10,759 nt of DNA from Fibrobacter sp. UBA4373 (lineage in GTDB: Bacteria > Fibrobacterota > Fibrobacteria > Fibrobacterales > Fibrobacteraceae). A program made the position numbers and the translations under genes. The notes beneath the pieces are model-generated. The model was not told the origin of the DNA and searched no databases. It saw only the letters and a list, made by a program, of their open reading frames with translations. This document shows, one piece after another, positions 6,645 to 10,759 of this stretch (the first letter of the stretch is position 1; the number at the start of each line of letters is the position of its first letter). The DNA lies in the NCBI GenBank assembly GCA_002390045.1, contig DGSB01000038.1, forward strand, positions 1 to 10,759, read 5' to 3'.

Positions 6645-7217
6645 ATGGATTTGACAATCATTTTCATGCTGGTGGCTATCGTTCTGCTCTCGCTGGTGCT
6701 TGCCGGCCTGGGAGCTTATGTGGTCATCCATAATTCAGATGAGAAGGAAAAGGAATCGAACGCTCCGGTAATCGATGTTTCCGGGCAGTATGCGGTGGTG
6801 GTTCGTCCTGCCCGTGAATCGATCGATAAGGTCAAACCTTCTTTAAAAGAAATTGCGGAATGGCTTTCTACTACGGGCGCTAGTCCGGAAGATCAGGCTC
6901 GTTTGATTGAATCTTGGGAAAAAAGCATTGATGACGTTGTTAAGGTGATTGATGACGGAGACCGAAATGGCACGGTGACGTACCGTGTGGTGATTGGTCC
7001 TAAAAGCAAGCCGTTTTGTAGTTTTATGAGTGACGACAATTATATTACGCGGGAACAGATCCGGAACCATGCCGAAATTCTTCCGCCTTATGTTCTCGGT
7101 TGTGATTGTCGTTTGGTACCAAAGCTTCCTTGGGAAAATCCGGGCAAGGCGGGGTGGAAACCTCTCATTCCGGAAAATGGGGCGTATCGCGTTCCCGACT
7201 GGAGACACATTGCGTAA
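6645..7217 (+). CDS. Unrecognised single-pass membrane protein, 190 aa
   Basis: I do not recognise this family. A hydrophobic segment (about 4-28, IIFMLVAIVLLSLVLAGLGA and onward) is followed by a charged linker (HNSDEKEKES) and a 150-residue soluble domain. Near the domain start is a beta-like stretch GQYAVVVRPARESI, then an apparently helical part with SLKEIAEWLSTTGASPEDQA. YRVVIGPKSKPFCSF and LGCDCRLVPKLPWENP follow, and the C-terminus is VPDWRHIA. Cysteines are at 125, 153 and 155, and the CDC pair could bind metal or form a disulfide. The segment lacks a clear signal-peptidase site, so I expect a membrane anchor rather than a cleaved signal. The stop codon overlaps the TTG start of the PorV-like gene by eight bases, so the two are probably translated together and may act together at the envelope. 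That functional link is inference. Confidence 0.8.
   Translation: MDLTIIFMLVAIVLLSLVLAGLGAYVVIHNSDEKEKESNAPVIDVSGQYAVVVRPARESIDKVKPSLKEIAEWLSTTGASPEDQARLIESWEKSIDDVVKVIDDGDRNGTVTYRVVIGPKSKPFCSFMSDDNYITREQIRNHAEILPPYVLGCDCRLVPKLPWENPGKAGWKPLIPENGAYRVPDWRHIA
7201..7204 (+). promoter_or_regulatory. Ribosome binding site supporting the TTG start at 7210
   Basis: GGAG stands five bases before TTG 7210, inside the last codons of the preceding gene. The alternatives, ATG 7177 and ATG 7030, lack a comparable site. ATG 7030 would also bury the signal peptide behind 60 residues and overlap the upstream gene by 188 bases. Confidence 0.65.
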
Positions 7218-9384
7218 GACTCTACTTTTAGCTTCTCTTTGCTCTGCCGCCGCCTTTGCGGCGAATTCGGCGATCATCACTCTAGAGATGCCGGTCGGCG
7301 CTCGCCAGCTCGGTATGGGCGAAACGGGTGTCGCGGTTGCAGACGACGCAACTGCGCTTTATTATAACCCGGCTGGTCTAGCTTTTGGACCGCTTGCCAA
7401 TGAATGGGAACTTTCCCTGGAACAAAAATCAGAAAAGGTCCCGGCGTTTACAAAGCTTGCAGCCAAGAATCGTTCTGGCTTCTTTGAAAAAAGTGAAATC
7501 TGGGCGGGCACCAATAGCGGCATTCGTCATTATGACGGCGAGCATTGGTCCGATTACCATGTGGTGACGCTGGAAGGCCAACAAAAAATTCGCGACGTGG
7601 TCCGTGTATTTGCGGGAACGGAAGCGGGGCTCGACGAATATACGCGCAAGGTGAAGCAGTTCAACGATGTGCAAAACGATATCGATGAATCTTATGTGCG
7701 TGACGTGAAGATTCCGTGGAACCTGGTCGTCGGCGATACGGTCACCGCTCTCTTGTATGACGCTCGCACCGAAAAGCTTTGGGTCGGCACCCCGAAGGGA
7801 CTTTTCCGCTTCGACGGAAAAACCTGGAAAAATTATGAGGCAGAACTCGGAACGCCGCGCGTGACCGCTTTGGTGAATCAGGGCGCAACGCTCTGGGTCG
7901 GTACCGATAACGGCCTTTTCTCTTACCGTAACGGTGTCGTGGAACAGAAGGGTAAGGTTCTCCCGAGTCAAAAGATCAATGCGCTTGCATGGTCGGAATT
8001 CAAGGGCGAACTTTATGTGGCGGCTGACGGGGCTGGCATTGCCCGTTTGATTCCCAAGAAAGGCTCTAGCACCAAGGACCGTTGGAGCTTGTTCAATGAC
8101 GAAGATGGCTTGATGGATTTGCACTCGACGGCTTTGATCGTGGATTCTTCGGGACATGTCTGGTCTGCGCATCAGGGAGGCCTTTCCCATTTTAATCTGC
8201 GCAAGTGGGAACAGGTCAAGTTCGAAAGCAACGTGGTGCACGATCTCGCTGTTGACAAGAACGGCGCTATCTGGATTGCGACCGACAAGGGCGTTTGGCG
8301 CCATCTTCCCGATTATGCGACCGCTTCGGGTAAAAAGGCGGAACTGGAACGTAAACCGGAAGAACGAGGCAATCAGCAGTCCGAAGACGAATGGCAGCAT
8401 TTCCATTCGGGAAACGGTCTTTCTTCGAATCGAGTCTATGCGGTTTTGCCGCAGGCAAATGACGTTTGGTTCAGCACAAGTGCGGGCATTGAACGTTACA
8501 AGGATGCCGATTACCAGCTCACGTTCTTCTACGAAAAGCTTCTCCCGGTCTTGAACATTCCGGATCTGTATCATTTGTTCGGTGGCATGACGATTCCTCT
8601 TGCGGAATGGGGAACTTTGGGCGTGTCGGTGAACTTTGTGTCGTTCGGTGAAACGGTCGTTTCTACAGAGGATGACGCGGCGACGAATGCGAACAGTTCG
8701 GAAGTGGTCGGTGCCGTTAGTTATGGCACAAAGCTTTCGCAAAATTCTTCGATTGGTTTGACCATTAAATTCTTCTATTCGGATTTGAGCTCGGGCGCAT
8801 CTACGAGTGGAGAAGAGGCGACGACTTTCAGTTACGCCTTTGATGTGGGCTTCCTCCGTCGCAACTTCTTGATCGATGATTTGAGCGCGGCGGTTGTCTT
8901 GGCAAACATTGGCCCTAGCGTCTATTATACGGATAAGTCCGATCAGGATCCGATCCCTTTGACCTGGCGCCTTGGACTTGCGTATGAAATTCTGAACACG
9001 CTGGATCACCGCCTGCTTGTGGCTGCGGATTATAATCGCACGGTTGTCTATGACGATGACAAGGGCGATCCGGAACCGTTCTACACGGCGATGTGGAAGA
9101 GCCTGATTCGTCCAGAACTCGGCGGTCATGGCGCAACCCGTTTCAAGAATTCTTTGCTCCAGGGTATTTTCAATGTCGGTGCGGAATACACCTATTCCAA
9201 TACGGTGGCTGTCCGCATCGGTTACCTCTACGACAAAACGGGTAAGCGTAACGAAGTGGACTTGGGCCTTGGCGTCATGCTTTCCGATGTGCTTGAATTC
9301 GACATTGCGACGATCAAGGATGTGGGCGATAATGACGGCGTTCGCGATGGCCAGATGCGCTTCGGCATGATCTTTAAATTCTAA
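7210..9384 (+). CDS. PorV/PorQ-like outer-membrane barrel protein with inserted beta-propeller
   Basis: From a TTG start this gives 724 residues. The signal peptide is MRKTLLLASLCSAAAFA, cut before ANS. Next comes the PorV/PorQ-family N-terminal signature: PVGARQLGMGETGVAVADDA and LYYNPAGLAF (28-59). About eight propeller-type repeats occupy residues 95-431. The barrel then resumes with FFYEKLLPVLNIPDLYHLFG and SVNFVSFGE, which resembles the family's YTPWL and RYFSLGE region. It runs to a C-terminal Phe (FGMIFKF), as in outer-membrane barrels. PorV itself is the T9SS protein that shuttles cargo at the outer membrane. PorV-like proteins usually have about 350-400 residues, so nearly half of this one is insertion. 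The barrel without the insert would be about 390 residues. Family membership is well supported. Whether it serves secretion, attachment or sensing is open. It overlaps the upstream gene and is 12 bases from queH. Confidence 0.85.
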   Translation: MRKTLLLASLCSAAAFAANSAIITLEMPVGARQLGMGETGVAVADDATALYYNPAGLAFGPLANEWELSLEQKSEKVPAFTKLAAKNRSGFFEKSEIWAGTNSGIRHYDGEHWSDYHVVTLEGQQKIRDVVRVFAGTEAGLDEYTRKVKQFNDVQNDIDESYVRDVKIPWNLVVGDTVTALLYDARTEKLWVGTPKGLFRFDGKTWKNYEAELGTPRVTALVNQGATLWVGTDNGLFSYRNGVVEQKGKVLPSQKINALAWSEFKGELYVAADGAGIARLIPKKGSSTKDRWSLFNDEDGLMDLHSTALIVDSSGHVWSAHQGGLSHFNLRKWEQVKFESNVVHDLAVDKNGAIWIATDKGVWRHLPDYATASGKKAELERKPEERGNQQSEDEWQHFHSGNGLSSNRVYAVLPQANDVWFSTSAGIERYKDADYQLTFFYEKLLPVLNIPDLYHLFGGMTIPLAEWGTLGVSVNFVSFGETVVSTEDDAATNANSSEVVGAVSYGTKLSQNSSIGLTIKFFYSDLSSGASTSGEEATTFSYAFDVGFLRRNFLIDDLSAAVVLANIGPSVYYTDKSDQDPIPLTWRLGLAYEILNTLDHRLLVAADYNRTVVYDDDKGDPEPFYTAMWKSLIRPELGGHGATRFKNSLLQGIFNVGAEYTYSNTVAVRIGYLYDKTGKRNEVDLGLGVMLSDVLEFDIATIKDVGDNDGVRDGQMRFGMIFKF
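7492..8502 (+). other. Beta-propeller repeat region (Reg_prop-like, about eight repeats) inside the barrel gene
   Basis: Within the PorV-like protein, a [W/Y]-x-G/A-T-x-x-G-hydrophobic motif recurs: WAGTNSGI (98), FAGTEAGL (134), WVGTPKGL (191), WVGTDNGL (229), YVAADGAGI (269), WSAHQGGL (318), WIATDKGV (355) and WFSTSAGI (420). Several copies are followed by an aromatic-Asp-Gly turn such as YDGEHW or FDGKTW. Some are preceded by a 'D-x-x-G' element, for example DSSGHVW and DKNGAIW. This is the pattern of the two-component-regulator propeller repeats found in hybrid sensors. The number suggests a 7- or 8-bladed propeller. Blades 1 and 2 are the most divergent. Confidence 0.8.
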
Positions 9385-9396
9385 GGCTTGCGCAAA

Positions 9397-10083
9397 ATGT
9401 CTGCCCCGGTAAATTATCAGCGTCAGATGGATGACATCATTCGTCGATTGCAGAGCCGGGGCGAAGTGCCGTCGCTTTTACTGCACTGCTGCTGTGCGCC
9501 TTGTTCGACCTATGTGCTCGAATATCTGTCGAACTATTTTCATATTACGACGTTTTATTACAACCCGAATATTTTCCCGGTTGAAGAATATCAGCACCGC
9601 GTTGCAGAATTGAAACGCTTTTCGGCGGAATATCCGGCTAAGTACCCGGTGAACTTCCTAGAAGGGAATTACGAACCGGAACGTTATTATGCGGCTGTAA
9701 AAGGGCTTGAAAAAGAAAAGGAAGGCGGTGCCCGCTGTTACAAGTGCTTTGAACTCCGTCTGGGCGAAGCGGCAAAGGTTGCGAAAGAACTCGGCATGGA
9801 TTATTTCACGACAACGCTCACCATTAGCCCCATGAAAGATGCGGATGTGTTAAATCATATCGGTGAAGAAATGGGGAAGCTTTACGGTGTAAAACATTTG
9901 CCGTCGAATTTTAAAAAACGCAACGGATTTTTGCGCTCTACACAGCTTTGCAAAGAATACCATCTTTACCGCCAATATTTTTGCGGGTGCGTCTTTTCGA
10001 AGATGGAGCGGGATCGTCAGATTGCCGAAGAAGAAGCCAAGGCGCGTGCTTTGCAGGAACAAAATCCTGCGGCTTCCATTTAA
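9397..10083 (+). CDS. queH: Epoxyqueuosine reductase QueH
   Basis: QueH reduces epoxyqueuosine to queuosine in tRNA with GUN anticodons, replacing QueG, as an iron-sulfur enzyme in the cytoplasm. The 228 residues carry the family's cysteine set: HCCCAPC (30-36), RCYKC (113-117), Cys185 and FCGC (195-198). TFYYNPNIFP (52-61) and TTTLTISPMKD (138-148) are also family features. I place the start at ATG 9397, ten bases after AAGG (9383-9386), because the in-frame TTG at 9388 is only one base from that site. The C-terminal tail KMERDRQIAEEEAKARALQ is charged and probably helical. The gene starts 12 bases after the PorV-like stop, so it is likely in the same transcript although the functions are unrelated. 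A terminator follows. Confidence 0.95.
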   Translation: MSAPVNYQRQMDDIIRRLQSRGEVPSLLLHCCCAPCSTYVLEYLSNYFHITTFYYNPNIFPVEEYQHRVAELKRFSAEYPAKYPVNFLEGNYEPERYYAAVKGLEKEKEGGARCYKCFELRLGEAAKVAKELGMDYFTTTLTISPMKDADVLNHIGEEMGKLYGVKHLPSNFKKRNGFLRSTQLCKEYHLYRQYFCGCVFSKMERDRQIAEEEAKARALQEQNPAASI

Positions 10084-10103
10084 TGATTTTTGAATAATCA
10101 AAA

Positions 10104-10133
10104 AAAGAGTCTCCGCCGAAGCGGAGACCCTTT
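10104..10133. terminator. Bidirectional intrinsic terminator between queH and the surface protein gene
   Basis: GTCTCCGC (10109-10116) and GCGGAGAC (10121-10128) form an 8-bp perfect stem with a CGAA loop. The stem extends by four more pairs after one A-C mismatch. On the minus strand it is followed by TCTTTTTTT, a good T-run. The plus-strand tail CCTTTCTCTCTTT is weaker. It lies between convergent genes. Confidence 0.85.
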
Positions 10134-10153
10134 CTCTCTTTGTAGGTTGAATC

Positions 10154-10759
10154 TTATCGGAGCGAGATGCGCTTAGTCCAGCTCATAGATCCGGATTGGA
10201 TGCGGACGATGTAGGAACCGTTTTGCAGAGATGCGAGCGAAACAGCTCCGTTTACCTGGAGAAGGCGCTTTAAGGCGCGTCCCTGCATATCGAACACTTC
10301 GACGGAAACCGGAGCTTCGCTGCTGATGTGGAGCGTTTTTCCGACGATCATGGCGTTCAATTTCTGCATGCTGGCCATGCCAGAAATCGAAGTGCGGTCG
10401 TCTGGAAGTTCGTCCACAACGTTCAGGAAGAGCTCTACTGTTTCACCGTTCACCGTAATGTTTTCTGTGTAGGTGTTTGTGGATGCCCAGTTTTCGACAT
10501 TGCCGGAAATCGTGACTGAGTTACCGACATAGTCAAAGTGGATGTCGCCAATGCTGCTGAAGTTCCAGGTGTTACGATTGAACGCGTTGACGTTTGTAAT
10601 CGTAATCGGTTCAAGTGCAGTGCCCTTTGCCACGATCTGGCTTGTAGATCCGCTGATTACGTAGCCTGCTGCAGAAACAGAAGAGCTCGAAACCGGCACA
10701 ACCGTTGTGCTTGAAGAAGACCATACCGAGCTGGAGGACGGTTGATTCGAGCTAGAAGA
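10154..10759 (-). CDS. Secreted or surface protein, C-terminal part with Ser-rich linker and T9SS-like C-terminal domain
   Basis: Only the last 201 residues are in the window. The frame is open to the right edge, so the N-terminus, signal peptide and any catalytic domain are unseen. Visible residues 1-29 are a linker with three or more SSSS runs (SSSSNQPSSSSVWSSSST), typical of Fibrobacter extracellular enzymes. Residues about 33-124 look like a beta-sandwich (Ig- or BIG-like) module, with ISGSTSQIVAKGTALEPI and SVTISGNVENW. Residues about 125-201 form a T9SS-type sorting-like domain: LNAMIVGKTLHISS, VEVFDMQGRALKRL, VSLASLQNGSYIVRI and the terminal KRISLR. I infer export across the outer membrane and surface retention or release by a T9SS-like route. 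In rumen Fibrobacter such proteins are often polysaccharide-degrading enzymes, but nothing visible here shows catalytic function. Confidence 0.88.
   Translation of the reverse strand, partial: SSSSNQPSSSSVWSSSSTTVVPVSSSSVSAAGYVISGSTSQIVAKGTALEPITITNVNAFNRNTWNFSSIGDIHFDYVGNSVTISGNVENWASTNTYTENITVNGETVELFLNVVDELPDDRTSISGMASMQKLNAMIVGKTLHISSEAPVSVEVFDMQGRALKRLLQVNGAVSLASLQNGSYIVRIQSGSMSWTKRISLR

Noticed and set aside
7030..7209. Upstream ATG giving the barrel protein 60 extra N-terminal residues
   Set aside because: It would overlap the preceding gene by 188 bases and place the signal peptide in the interior. TTG 7210 has GGAG five bases upstream and begins exactly at the signal peptide.
8365..8374. 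CGAGGCAATC inside the barrel gene, resembling the 3' part of the repeat at 843-870
   Set aside because: Only ten bases match, it is in a coding frame (ERGNQQS) and the palindromic other half is absent, so it is chance.
7429..9129. Minus-strand open frame of 566 codons opposite the PorV-like gene
   Set aside because: Same reasoning: the plus strand encodes clear repeats and barrel signatures, while the antisense translation has no domain and atypical composition.
1..10759. Search for tRNA genes, CRISPR repeats, transposases, phage or toxin-antitoxin genes
   Set aside because: None seen. All gaps between genes are about 70 bases or shorter and are explained by leaders, terminators, the palindromic repeat or the divergent promoter region.

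Overview
The window most resembles a Fibrobacterota genome (Fibrobacter or a close relative). The main evidence is the gene cut off at the right edge, on the minus strand. It combines runs of four serines, used as linkers, with a C-terminal module of the 'FDMQGR ... LASLQNGSYIVRI' kind. Such modules resemble type IX secretion (T9SS) sorting domains. A PorV/PorQ-type outer-membrane barrel lies nearby, which fits a diderm bacterium with T9SS-like secretion. The window is densely coded, with no gap over about 70 bases between genes. I see no tRNA, rRNA, CRISPR array, transposase or phage gene.

Left half (1-5408, plus strand): a surface-polysaccharide gene run. In order it holds the end of rfbB (dTDP-glucose 4,6-dehydratase), rfbC (dTDP-4-dehydrorhamnose 3,5-epimerase), a low-molecular-weight protein tyrosine phosphatase (Wzb type), a Wzc-like polysaccharide co-polymerase fused to a BY-kinase domain, and a bifunctional manC (mannose-1-phosphate guanylyltransferase / mannose-6-phosphate isomerase). 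rfbB and rfbC lead towards dTDP-L-rhamnose and manC towards GDP-mannose. The Wzb and Wzc pair normally controls polymer length and export. The last two genes overlap by ATGA, and a strong hairpin terminator closes the run. A copy of a dispersed GC-rich palindromic repeat sits between rfbB and rfbC.

Middle (5427-6644): a convergent minus-strand gene encodes an exported protein with three tandem FKBP prolyl-isomerase domains. It shares a 63-bp divergent intergenic region with the genes to its right.

Right half (6645-10083, plus strand): a small unrecognised single-pass membrane protein is followed, with overlap, by a PorV-like outer-membrane protein that starts at TTG. This protein carries a large beta-propeller inserted in its barrel. 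The next gene, queH (epoxyqueuosine reductase, tRNA modification), starts 12 bases after it. A second terminator separates this group from the serine-linker surface protein on the minus strand.

Two proteins stand out. In the Wzc-like protein the Walker A lysine is replaced by cysteine, the arginine after the Walker A' aspartates is replaced, and there is no C-terminal tyrosine cluster, so it is probably a pseudokinase. The PorV-like protein has about eight Reg_prop-type propeller repeats inside its barrel sequence. I see no complete new multi-gene defence or mobile system here.
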